DNA of 42,504 nt, from contig JAPKMP010000028.1 in the NCBI GenBank assembly GCA_026645935.1, positions 1 through 42,504 of the forward strand. The letters are read 5' to 3'. A program made the position numbers and the translations under genes. The notes under the pieces were generated by a model, which ran no database searches, was not told the DNA's origin, and was given only the letters and a program-made list of their open reading frames with translations. This document shows, one piece after another, positions 8,085-14,896 of the stretch; the stretch's first letter is position 1; every line of letters begins with the position of its first letter. The stretch comes from Candidatus Villigracilaceae bacterium. Its GTDB lineage: Bacteria; Chloroflexota; Anaerolineae; Anaerolineales; Villigracilaceae.

Positions 8085-8507
8085 TTATCTTTTATACGTT
8101 TTCACTTTTACATTCGGTCGCGGCGCGTCGAGCGGGCCGTACGTTGAGGGACCAACCAAACGATAGATCAAGGCATAGACGAAGGACAGAACACCGCCCA
8201 TCAAGGTCATGTATATGAAACTTGCCGCAGCGTAGGCATAGAAATTGTTGATTCGAGCGATCGGACCAAAGATAGTCATCAAACCGCTCGATCTATAAAA
8301 TATGGCGGGCAATTCCGGTCTGCCGAGAAGTTGATAAGGGATGGTGTATCCCTGCTCGAGAGCTATATCGATCGTCATTACCCCAGCCGCAATGGACATT
8401 GCCGGGATCACGATCATCATCACGCATCCGATCCCCCGCCATAGATAATGAGGCTGTCGTGTCCTTTCCTTGACTTTTACAAGGGCTGAACTTCTGTATT
8501 TGCTCAT
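8085..8507 (-). CDS. Small two-helix membrane protein within the molybdenum hydroxylase operon
   Basis: This 140-residue protein has no family I recognise. It has a basic N-terminus (MSKYRSSALVKVKERTR), a hydrophobic helix at about 27-50 (GIGCVMMIVIPAMSIAAGVM), a loop of about 45 residues, a second helix at about 90-120 (AAASFIYMTLMGGVLSFVYA) and a basic tail. Both ends are probably cytoplasmic. The start at 8507 has GAGG upstream. It lies 11 bases after the FAD/[2Fe-2S] subunit gene and three before the molybdopterin subunit gene, so it is cotranscribed with them. A membrane anchor or electron-transfer docking role is conceivable but is only guessed from position. Confidence 0.65.
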   Translation of the reverse strand: MSKYRSSALVKVKERTRQPHYLWRGIGCVMMIVIPAMSIAAGVMTIDIALEQGYTIPYQLLGRPELPAIFYRSSGLMTIFGPIARINNFYAYAAASFIYMTLMGGVLSFVYALIYRLVGPSTYGPLDAPRPNVKVKTYKR

Positions 8508-8518
8508 GATCGCCTCTA

Positions 8519-9922
8519 TTAAACCTTGCTCGCTTCCTCTATGGCTTGTACGATCTTGTAATATCCGGTGCAACGGCATAGGTTTCCAGTGATGGCTTGT
8601 TCGATCTCATTGCGGGTCGGATTCGGTTTTTCCTGTAGTAGTTTTGCGCCAGACATGATAAAGCCCGGGATGCAATATCCACATTGCACGGCGTTATATT
8701 CGATGAACTTTTCCTGGACCGGATTAAGCTTTTCTCCGTCGGCTAATCCTTCGATCGTCACGATCTCCGCCTTATGCGCGCGGGGTGCGGGTACGAGACA
8801 GGACATGACCGCCTGTCCATCCAAGAAGACAGTACATGCGCCGCATTCGCCCTCCGCACAGCCTTCCTTTGTCCCGATCAACATACCTTCTTCGCGCAAT
8901 AATCGGAGCAGCGTCTTTTCGTGACCGCTCGCAAAGGTATATTTCCTGCCGTTGATCGTTGTTTCGATGTTATTCCTTGGAAAATAAACGGGATCCTGCA
9001 ATTGTCCGTTTCCATTAAGTGCGGATGAAAGCAACACCGGTTTCTTTGGCATCCCCGCTTCTTCCTTCCCATCGCGGATGGCGGTCAGGCCCCGGCGGGT
9101 GATGACGCGTACCATCTCACTGCGGTAATTTGCCGAGCCGCGCACATCGTCGATCGGCTTTGCAGATTTCGCCGCCAATTCCGCGGCTTGGTCAATATTT
9201 TTTTCGTTGAGTTTCTTTCCGATGAGGAATTTTTCCGCTTTGGTCGCATGGACTATGATCGGCGTCACAGCGCCCAGTGTGATGGATGCCGACCGAACGG
9301 TCTCTCCTTTAAGATCGAGAATGATCGCCACGTTGACGAGGGAGATCGCCTGTGCGCGGCGTAATGCCAATTTTACAAACGTCCCATGTTGACTTTTTGA
9401 CATCGCCGGGAAGGAAATATCCACGAGCATTTCGTCGGGTTCCATGACAGTCTTGCGCACGCCGAGATAGAATTTCTTGAACGGGACCACTCGCGCTCCC
9501 CTGGCGGAGACCAGGGTCACTTTTGCGCCAAGCGCCATCAATGGGGTGATGGTGTCGTTGGCGGGAGAGGCGGTGATGACATTTCCGGCGATCGTCCCCC
9601 GGTTTCGAATCTGCGGAGCACCAACCTCCCATGCCGCCCTTGCCAACGGATATGCCCGCGTGCGAATAAGTTTTGACGCAGCACAATCGTTATGTGTAAC
9701 AAGCGCTCCAAGGTGAATTCCTTCGTCTTCGTCGATGGTGATCTGATTCAAACTGGGAATTCGGGTCACATCGATGAGTGTATCCACCCCTTTGCGAACC
9801 CCTCGCTCGAGTTCAAGGATGAGGTCGGTGGCTCCCGCCACCACCCGCGCGCGATCGCGTTTCTCCGCGAGGACGCGAATTACCTCGTCAATGGAAGTTG
9901 CGTTTATGTAGTTATGCCACAT
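8519..9922 (-). CDS. Fused FAD-binding and [2Fe-2S] subunit of molybdenum hydroxylase (CoxM-CoxS-like fusion)
   Basis: The 467-residue chain joins two subunits that are commonly separate. Residues 1 to about 290 are the FAD-binding medium subunit, with [15 protein letters not shown] and [19 protein letters not shown]. From about residue 320 a complete small subunit follows: a plant-type ferredoxin fold with [15 protein letters not shown] and a later Cys, then the helical domain with CGYC and NLCRCTGYY for the second [2Fe-2S] centre. The order FAD then Fe-S is the reverse of eukaryotic xanthine dehydrogenase. It should relay electrons from the Mo site to an acceptor via FAD. It is the first enzyme gene of the leftward operon. 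A hairpin (9933-9960) sits just upstream of its start. Confidence 0.88.
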   Translation of the reverse strand: MWHNYINATSIDEVIRVLAEKRDRARVVAGATDLILELERGVRKGVDTLIDVTRIPSLNQITIDEDEGIHLGALVTHNDCAASKLIRTRAYPLARAAWEVGAPQIRNRGTIAGNVITASPANDTITPLMALGAKVTLVSARGARVVPFKKFYLGVRKTVMEPDEMLVDISFPAMSKSQHGTFVKLALRRAQAISLVNVAIILDLKGETVRSASITLGAVTPIIVHATKAEKFLIGKKLNEKNIDQAAELAAKSAKPIDDVRGSANYRSEMVRVITRRGLTAIRDGKEEAGMPKKPVLLSSALNGNGQLQDPVYFPRNNIETTINGRKYTFASGHEKTLLRLLREEGMLIGTKEGCAEGECGACTVFLDGQAVMSCLVPAPRAHKAEIVTIEGLADGEKLNPVQEKFIEYNAVQCGYCIPGFIMSGAKLLQEKPNPTRNEIEQAITGNLCRCTGYYKIVQAIEEASKV

Positions 9923-9932
9923 ATTGATATCT

Positions 9933-9960
9933 GCAGGGGCGAGCTATAACTCGCCCCTGC
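9933..9960. repeat. 11-bp inverted repeat upstream of the molybdenum hydroxylase operon
   Basis: GCAGGGGCGAG and its exact reverse complement flank a six-base loop. There is no U-run on the minus strand. It lies between the stop of the 9968-10489 gene and the start of the FAD/[2Fe-2S] subunit gene, so it could partly terminate the first, shape the leader of the second, or be a dispersed palindrome. Confidence 0.6.
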
Positions 9961-9967
9961 TTCATGA

Positions 9968-10489
9968 TTATTGGCTGCCTGTCACAACCTCAGACCGACG
10001 ATCAAAGGTTTCCACCGCGAGGCGCGCAAGGGAGGTGATATTGCGGATCGCGGCCGGCAGGGCAGTCTCATCGCCCATGCTCGCCTCTACATTGTCGAGA
10101 GCATTCTTGACCTGGTCGCTCAGGTCGAAGAACGCTGCATCGAACTGATAAATGGCTTCGAGTTCCTTTTCGTTGATCTTGACGGCGTCGAACAGCCCGG
10201 AATATCCGCGCGCCGCGCCGCTGATCTTATCGATGAAGGTACGCAGGGCGAGAGAGGCCTTTTCCATGTCGTCCACGGAAGTAAGCATACTTTTGCTGAC
10301 CATCTCCGCCTGCAGGTTGGAAGCGCGACCCCAATGCTCCTCGAAGCGTCGCGCCACGGTGTCGCGAAGGAGCTTGTCCGCGTCGCGGCGGTTTTGTCTT
10401 TCCACGTATCCGCCGAAACCGGGGATGTAGGATGCCAGTTTTTTGAACGGATCGATCTGACTGCTGACTTTCTCGAAAAAATCGCTCAT
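9968..10489 (-). CDS. Conserved-looking helical protein of unknown function
   Basis: The 173-residue protein starts at an ATG with an ideal AGGAGG site eight bases upstream. It is soluble, rich in charged residues, and predicted by eye to be almost entirely helical. It opens with SDFFEKVSSQIDPFKKLASYIPGFGGYVERQNRRDADKL-like sequence: an amphipathic start, then a Pro/Gly kink, then long charged helices. There is no signal peptide, transmembrane helix, Cys cluster or nucleotide motif. It points away from the aldolase gene with overlapping promoters (10544-10573) and lies upstream of the molybdenum hydroxylase genes, but a hairpin separates them, so a functional link is uncertain. I do not recognise the family. 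Confidence 0.7.
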   Translation of the reverse strand: MSDFFEKVSSQIDPFKKLASYIPGFGGYVERQNRRDADKLLRDTVARRFEEHWGRASNLQAEMVSKSMLTSVDDMEKASLALRTFIDKISGAARGYSGLFDAVKINEKELEAIYQFDAAFFDLSDQVKNALDNVEASMGDETALPAAIRNITSLARLAVETFDRRSEVVTGSQ

Positions 10490-10543
10490 GGGAGCCTCCT
10501 GCCAGAATATACGTGCAAGGATTCAATTCGTTTCCACCCTTCG

Positions 10544-10573
10544 ATTATATCGTTTAATTCAAGTTATAATCAA
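10544..10573 (-). promoter_or_regulatory. Sigma70-type promoter, overlapping a divergent promoter
   Basis: On the minus strand TTGATT (10568-10573) and TATAAT (10544-10549) are 18 bases apart, feeding the gene that starts at 10489. On the plus strand a second TATAAT (10565-10570) lies in the same interval, 28 bases before the aldolase start at 10599. The two promoters therefore overlap and may compete. Confidence 0.55.
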
Positions 10574-10598
10574 GTTACATATTTCCCAGGAGATCATT

Positions 10599-12017
10599 AT
10601 GTCCGACCCTGTTACACAATTACTCGACCTTGTCGGGAACAGTATTTCACTCGAAGGCGCGCGGGTGCGCGTCCTAGACGCGGGGGAGTTCCGGAAGAAT
10701 ATCCGCAAGCTGGTGGAACGCTCTGCTCTCGCCTCCGACTCTACTGCCGGCTGGTCCCGTTTCCTGATTCGCAGTGCAGCCCTCGAAATGGGAATCTACC
10801 CGGCGTCGATCCATGAGTTGTATATGGCTCGCGGTCGCGGTGATGCGCCGATGACCTTCACAACCCCCGCCTTCAATTTGCGTGCCCTGTCCTACCATGC
10901 CGCATGCGCCATGTTCCGCGCGGCAAAGCGGATAAACGCAGGCGCATTTATCTTCGAACTCGCCCGTTCCGAAATGAGTTACACGGATCAGCGCCCTTCC
11001 GAATATGCGACGAATATTTTAGCCGCAGCCATCACTGAGGGGTTTACCGGCCCGGTGTTCATTCAAGGCGATCATTTCCAGGTATCGGCAAAAAAGTTCA
11101 AGGCAAATCCTGAAGAGGAAATATCTGCTGTAAGGGATCTTTGCCTTGAAGCCATCGCCGCGGGATTTTTCAATATCGACGTCGATACGTCCACGTTGGT
11201 GGATATTGGTCTGCCGACCATCCCGGAACAACAAGCTTTGAACAGCAGATTATCCGCCGAGCTTTCCGCGTACATTCGCGTTCACGAACCTGCGGGTGTC
11301 ACGATCTCCATTGGCGGCGAGATCGGAGAGGTGGGAACGGAAAACTCCACGGAACCGGAACTCCGAGCATATATGGATGCCTATAACGCAGAAATGAAAA
11401 AGGTTGCGCCGGGAAAACCCGGATTGAGCAAGATCAGTGTACTGACGGGCACCTCTCACGGAGGTACGGTCCTGCCTGATGGCTCGATAGCGGATGTCAG
11501 CATCGCATTCGATGTCTTGCGCGATCTCAGCCGTGTTGCCCGGAAGGATTATGGCATGGGCGGCACGGTCCAGCATGGCGCATCGACGGTGCCGGAGGAG
11601 AATTTCAATAAATTCGTCCAACATGAGGCGATCGAAGTGCACCTCGCCACGAACTTTGCCACGATGTTCTTCGATAATGTGCCGCCGGAATTCAAGAGAG
11701 AAATGTATGCCTGGCTCGATGTCAACTCGGCGGGAGATCGCAAACCCGGTATGACGGACGAGCAGTTCTACTATAAGACCCGCAAGAATGCCATCGGTCC
11801 CTTCAAGGCACAATCTTATGCTTTGCCCCTGGAAACGCTCGATAAATTATCCAATGCCTGGGAGGCTCAATTCGCAAAATTGTTTAATTTACTCGGGATC
11901 AAGGACACGCGCCTGCTCACAGATAAATTCATCAAGCCGGTCAAGGTTCAGCCTGTGCTAGCAAATTACGTCAAAGATGCTGTGACCGCGGAAGATGTGA
12001 GCGACTTGTCGGATTAA
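10599..12017 (+). CDS. Class II fructose-bisphosphate aldolase-like protein
   Basis: The 472-residue protein is a zinc-type aldolase relative, longer than the roughly 300-350 residues of typical class II enzymes. Motifs include FIQGDHFQVSA (putative metal-ligand His), FFNIDVDTSTLVDI, SIGGEIGEVGTENST, LTGTSHGGTVLPDG (a second metal-binding His region) and YGMGGTVQHGASTVPEE. It would catalyse reversible aldol cleavage of fructose-1,6-bisphosphate or a similar ketose bisphosphate. The extra C-terminal 100 residues (from about VPPEFKREMYAW) are specific to this long form. The start at 10599 is set by the CCAGGAG site and the beginning of homology. A TATAAT box lies 28 bases upstream. Substrate is inferred from family only. 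Confidence 0.78.
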   Translation: MSDPVTQLLDLVGNSISLEGARVRVLDAGEFRKNIRKLVERSALASDSTAGWSRFLIRSAALEMGIYPASIHELYMARGRGDAPMTFTTPAFNLRALSYHAACAMFRAAKRINAGAFIFELARSEMSYTDQRPSEYATNILAAAITEGFTGPVFIQGDHFQVSAKKFKANPEEEISAVRDLCLEAIAAGFFNIDVDTSTLVDIGLPTIPEQQALNSRLSAELSAYIRVHEPAGVTISIGGEIGEVGTENSTEPELRAYMDAYNAEMKKVAPGKPGLSKISVLTGTSHGGTVLPDGSIADVSIAFDVLRDLSRVARKDYGMGGTVQHGASTVPEENFNKFVQHEAIEVHLATNFATMFFDNVPPEFKREMYAWLDVNSAGDRKPGMTDEQFYYKTRKNAIGPFKAQSYALPLETLDKLSNAWEAQFAKLFNLLGIKDTRLLTDKFIKPVKVQPVLANYVKDAVTAEDVSDLSD

Positions 12018-12064
12018 ACCCCCTTACAAGAGGGCTCCTTGCACGTCGTTTATAGAATATCAAG

Positions 12065-12559
12065 ATGCCAGTCTCAGATCAAGGCATTACAACGGATCGA
12101 TATATGCTCATCCCCCGCACGGCGATCTTCGTCAGACGCGGGGATGAGTATTTATTGCTAAGAGGTTCGCAAGCAAAACGTCTCTGGGCGGGGAAATACA
12201 ATGGATTAGGCGGGCATGTGGAGCGTGGGGAAGATATCCTCTCCGCTGGAAGGCGTGAACTGCTTGAAGAGGCGGGAATCACAGCAGATTTATGGCTCTG
12301 CGGCATGGTTATCGTCGACGCTGGAGATGTGGGAATCTGTCTGTTTGTATTGGTGGGAGAGAATCCCCAAGGCGAAATAAAAAGCTCGAAAGAAGGCACA
12401 CCGGAATGGATCAGGAAAGATGCGCTGAGTCAACTGCCTGTTGTGGAAGACCTGCCGATCCTTCTCGAGCAAATCCATCATATGAAACGCGGCGCTCCGC
12501 CCTTTTCCGCGAGGTCGTTTTATAAGGATGAAATCTTGCAGGTTGATTTCGTCATCTGA
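12065..12559 (+). CDS. NUDIX hydrolase
   Basis: The 164-residue protein contains a perfect Nudix box (residues about 57-79): GHVERGE, seven residues, then RELLEEAGI, giving the GX5EX7REUXEEXGU pattern that binds Mg2+ and hydrolyses a nucleoside diphosphate linked to X. Preceding residues LWAGKYNGLGG are usual for the MutT/8-oxo-dGTPase and ADP-ribose branches; the substrate cannot be decided. The start at 12065 has no Shine-Dalgarno but TAGAAT ends six bases upstream, a leaderless-type arrangement. An alternative in-frame ATG is at 12104 (MLIPRTA). It converges on the histidine kinase gene. Confidence 0.88.
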   Translation: MPVSDQGITTDRYMLIPRTAIFVRRGDEYLLLRGSQAKRLWAGKYNGLGGHVERGEDILSAGRRELLEEAGITADLWLCGMVIVDAGDVGICLFVLVGENPQGEIKSSKEGTPEWIRKDALSQLPVVEDLPILLEQIHHMKRGAPPFSARSFYKDEILQVDFVI

Positions 12560-12561
12560 AA

Positions 12562-12584
12562 AACGTCGCCCTGTGCGCGGCGTT
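12562..12584. terminator. Weak hairpin between convergent NUDIX and histidine kinase genes
   Basis: AACGTCGC pairs with GCGGCGTT (one G-U pair) around a seven-base loop. There is no strong U-run, so termination is only suggested by its position between two converging genes. Confidence 0.35.
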
Positions 12585-12629
12585 GGATATCAGGGTGTCT
12601 TGACCGGGTAAGAAATGATGGCCCCGACA

Positions 12630-13790
12630 TTATTTCAAAAGGGATATGGTAAACGTGCTTCCTTTGCCCGGTGCGCTGTCAATATCCAGCATCCCCCGGT
12701 GTTGCTGTATGACCTGTCGGGTGATCGATAGTCCAATGCCGATGCCGGAGAAAATTTCTTCGCCGCTCTTTTCAAGATGGAAGAAACGATCAAAGATGCG
12801 CGGGCGGATCGCGGGATCGATGCCGATGCCATAATCCACCACGCTTACGCTGACGTGTTTTCCGAGATCTGCAAACCGGATGTCAACGGTCCCGCCTTGA
12901 TGGCTGAACTTGATGGCATTGTCAATCAGTCCCGTGATGGCGCGCTCCAGAGACGGTTCGTCTCCCTGGACTGGAGGAATGTTCGTGTTCCCCCGAACCT
13001 TGATGGTTACCCGGCGGTCTTTCGTCTTATCCTTGTATTTTTCCAATACCTTTTCCACGAGTGTCACAAGGTTTACGGGTTGAAAGTCGCGCAGGACGAG
13101 TTCCTGCTCCTGAAGAAACAGAAGGTCATTTGTAAGGTTGACGATCTGGTCGATATTGCGGCTGACGATCTCCAGTGTGGATTGAAGTTGTTCACCGGAC
13201 AACACACCCTTCTTAAGGGTGTGCAAGTATCCGCTGGCGACCATGAGGGGCGTTCTTAATTCATGCGCGATATTGGTGAGGAATTCATTTCGCGCCATTT
13301 CCTGCTCGGCGAGTTTTTGATACGCATCTGCGATCTCCCGCGCGCGCAGACGCAGGTCTTCGATGGCGAGCTGATCGTTCGCTCTTAACCGGTTGCTGAT
13401 CTCGGAAACCATGGCGGTCGCCACGCTGGGACTATGCTTTAATACACGGTTGAACCCGTCTTTTTCCAGTTCGAGCACGACAACCGGGGTCGTCGCTTTT
13501 ACGGTTGCGGCTCGCGGAGCGTTATGGATGAGCGCCATCTCACCGAAGAAATCTCCGGCGCTTAATGTCTTCAGCAGGCGCGCTTCCATGTTGTTGATGG
13601 TTTTGGTGACCTCGAATTCGCCCTCAAGGATCATGTAAAACGTGAATTCGACCGCATCCTCCTGGCAAAGAATCGTCCCAGCCGGATAGGATTTGATCTG
13701 GCTGTTTACGATGATTTCCTGCACTTCATCAGGAGTGATGCCGGGGAATGCGCGCGGGATGATTTTTGCGGGGGTGCGAAGGGTGGTCAT
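12630..13790 (-). CDS. Cyclic nucleotide-binding domain sensor histidine kinase
   Basis: The 386-residue soluble kinase has an N-terminal cNMP-binding fold (about 20-125) with LEGEFEV, GDFFGEMALIHNAPRAATV and VLELEKDGF. A coiled-coil linker (about 130-168) follows, then the HisKA dimerisation domain with IAHELRTPL and phospho-acceptor His176. The HATPase domain has the N box (GLIDNAIKFSH), the G1 box (VDYGIGIDPAIRPRIFDRFFH-type) and the G2 box (GIGIGLSI). No transmembrane segment is present, so it would sense an internal ligand. The phosphate-binding cassette APRAATV looks intact. No response regulator lies beside it; the partner must be elsewhere. The input domain is an uncommon sensor for a kinase. 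Confidence 0.9.
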   Translation of the reverse strand: MTTLRTPAKIIPRAFPGITPDEVQEIIVNSQIKSYPAGTILCQEDAVEFTFYMILEGEFEVTKTINNMEARLLKTLSAGDFFGEMALIHNAPRAATVKATTPVVVLELEKDGFNRVLKHSPSVATAMVSEISNRLRANDQLAIEDLRLRAREIADAYQKLAEQEMARNEFLTNIAHELRTPLMVASGYLHTLKKGVLSGEQLQSTLEIVSRNIDQIVNLTNDLLFLQEQELVLRDFQPVNLVTLVEKVLEKYKDKTKDRRVTIKVRGNTNIPPVQGDEPSLERAITGLIDNAIKFSHQGGTVDIRFADLGKHVSVSVVDYGIGIDPAIRPRIFDRFFHLEKSGEEIFSGIGIGLSITRQVIQQHRGMLDIDSAPGKGSTFTISLLK

Positions 13791-13849
13791 GGAATGAATT
13801 GTGGAATTTTAGCATGGGTTATCCAGCCGTCTTTCACCCATTTGGACTA

Positions 13850-14077
13850 TTATTTTGCCCGCCGCCGCGTTTTCACATTTAGGCTCGCCGGGGTGATTTT
13901 CAATTCTTCTTTCCGGTCATGGATCTCACTGCGGGCATTTTCGAACCATCCAGCGATCCGGGTATCTTTGATGGGTTTTTCAGCCTTCAGATAGCGGATA
14001 AATCCAATCACCTCGATAAGGCGCATCTCATCGAGGGAAGAAATCTCCTCCATGACAATTTTTTCAAGGCTGTTCAT
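13850..14077 (-). CDS. Small antitoxin-like protein (75 residues)
   Basis: The protein begins MNSLEKIVMEEISSLDEMRLIEVIGFIRYLKAEK. This resembles the short helical N-terminus of DUF2281/VapB-like proteins, in which EEI-xxL-xxxxLxEVxxFI is followed by a charged tail. The C-terminus is basic (NVKTRRRAK), fitting nucleic-acid contact. GAGGAG lies upstream of the ATG, so it is likely to be expressed. No toxin gene (PIN or RelE-like) is next to it, so it is an orphan if it is an antitoxin. The preceding lipoprotein gene on the other side ends 15 bases away in the same orientation. The family resemblance is weak and the function is open. Confidence 0.55.
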   Translation of the reverse strand: MNSLEKIVMEEISSLDEMRLIEVIGFIRYLKAEKPIKDTRIAGWFENARSEIHDRKEELKITPASLNVKTRRRAK

Positions 14078-14092
14078 GGCATTCTCCTCGGT

Positions 14093-14578
14093 TTAGGGTG
14101 GATACATGGTGGGCAGGGTTGATACGTCGAAGGAAGGGTCGAAGGTCACATAGGATGCGCTGACCCAGCACATCGATCCGTAAATGGGGTTTTCGATAAC
14201 ATACCAGCCTGGCACACTTCCAATACCCATCACATATACTTCCTCAGTATCCGAGAGGTTGCTGATAAGCCCATATTGGCTGCCGGGACCCGCGTAGCAG
14301 GCGGTATTACCTGAAATTTTCGGAATGCTCGTCACAGCGGGTGTGGGTTCGATAGTTGGCGTATCGGTGAAGAGGGGAATCGGCGTATCAGTGGGCGGAA
14401 GAGGGGTGGGGGTATAGGCCGCGGCCGTTTGAGTGAGCATTATCGATGCAAGTTGGGCGGCGGTCGTTCCAATCACATCGACCGTGGGCGCTGCGTTCGA
14501 TTGTTGCGGCGCGCACGATGTGGACAAAATTGCTGAAACTTGAATTACCAGAATGGGAAATAACTTTGCGCGTCTCAT
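14093..14578 (-). CDS. Lipoprotein with Thr/Pro-rich linker and SH3b-like domain
   Basis: The 161-residue protein begins MRRAKLFPILVIQVSAILSTSC, a signal peptide with lipobox LSTSC at about residue 22. A Thr/Pro-rich linker (about 55-90, with repeated PTPLPPTDTP-type runs) is typical of Chloroflexota surface proteins. The C-terminal portion (ACYAGPGSQYGLISNL to GWYVIENP and MCWVSASYV) is the core of a bacterial SH3 domain, a fold that binds peptidoglycan or peptides outside the cell. The frame is open upstream of 14578 but the signal peptide begins there, with CGGAG upstream. Likely anchored on the outer face of the membrane. Partner unknown. Confidence 0.75.
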   Translation of the reverse strand: MRRAKLFPILVIQVSAILSTSCAPQQSNAAPTVDVIGTTAAQLASIMLTQTAAAYTPTPLPPTDTPIPLFTDTPTIEPTPAVTSIPKISGNTACYAGPGSQYGLISNLSDTEEVYVMGIGSVPGWYVIENPIYGSMCWVSASYVTFDPSFDVSTLPTMYPP

Positions 14579-14677
14579 TTGTTGTCTCCGGGTTTGGGAT
14601 TGAATTTTACCCGTCTTTTTTGTTGTATCGCTGAGAATATCATGAGGGGAGAGTCTAACATCCGACACATCAGATTA

Positions 14678-14764
14678 TGTCGTTGCGAGGAAGGCGGCAG
14701 CCCGACGAAGGAATCTTTCCCTAGAATCTAAGATAGCTTCGCCTTATTGGGCTCGCAATGATAT
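14678..14764. repeat. Imperfect long palindromic interspersed element
   Basis: This 87-base element has long imperfect terminal inverted repeats: TCGTTGCGAG...CGAAGGAATCTT on the left and AAGATAGCTTCG...CTCGCAATGA on the right. The pattern CGTTGCGAGG...GACGAAG...CTCGCAATGA is familiar as a dispersed palindromic repeat in several bacterial groups. It lies in the 318-base gap 14579-14896, which otherwise holds only two hairpins (14834-14865 and 14872-14888). No transposase is present. It may be a non-autonomous mobile element or a structured RNA. Confidence 0.6.
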
Positions 14765-14833
14765 TTCTTATCTTTGATATTGGACACTCCCATGATGAGG
14801 CTCTCCAGTTTGACTTATGCCAAAATAAAATTA

Positions 14834-14865
14834 TAAAGGCAGCCTCCCGGAGAAAGCTGCCTTTA
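14834..14865 (-). terminator. Terminator hairpin after the YeeE/YedE-rhodanese gene
   Basis: TAAAGGCAGC pairs with GCTGCCTTTA over a 12-base loop, followed on the minus strand by an AT-rich stretch. It sits about 30 bases past the stop of the last gene of the leftward sulfur cluster. A second, smaller inverted repeat (TTTCACG/CGTGAAA, 14872-14888) lies between it and the gene. Confidence 0.6.
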
Positions 14866-14896
14866 TTCATATTTCACGAGCCGTGAAATTTGTCAA

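Noticed and set aside
5877-9922. Aerobic carbon monoxide dehydrogenase (CoxLMS)
   Set aside because: The catalytic subunit lacks the AYRCSFR loop and has the xanthine-dehydrogenase-type AFRGFGAPQ loop, so CO oxidation is not supported.
9971-10816. A 281-codon plus-strand frame
   Set aside because: It crosses the minus-strand gene at 9968-10489, which has a good ribosome site, and also runs into the aldolase gene in another frame. No domain is recognisable in it.
11250-11813. A 187-codon minus-strand frame within the aldolase gene
   Set aside because: The plus-strand aldolase frame has clear motifs. The antisense frame shows none.
14678-14764. An insertion sequence
   Set aside because: There is no transposase frame within or near it. 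It is only 87 bases with imperfect terminal inverted repeats.
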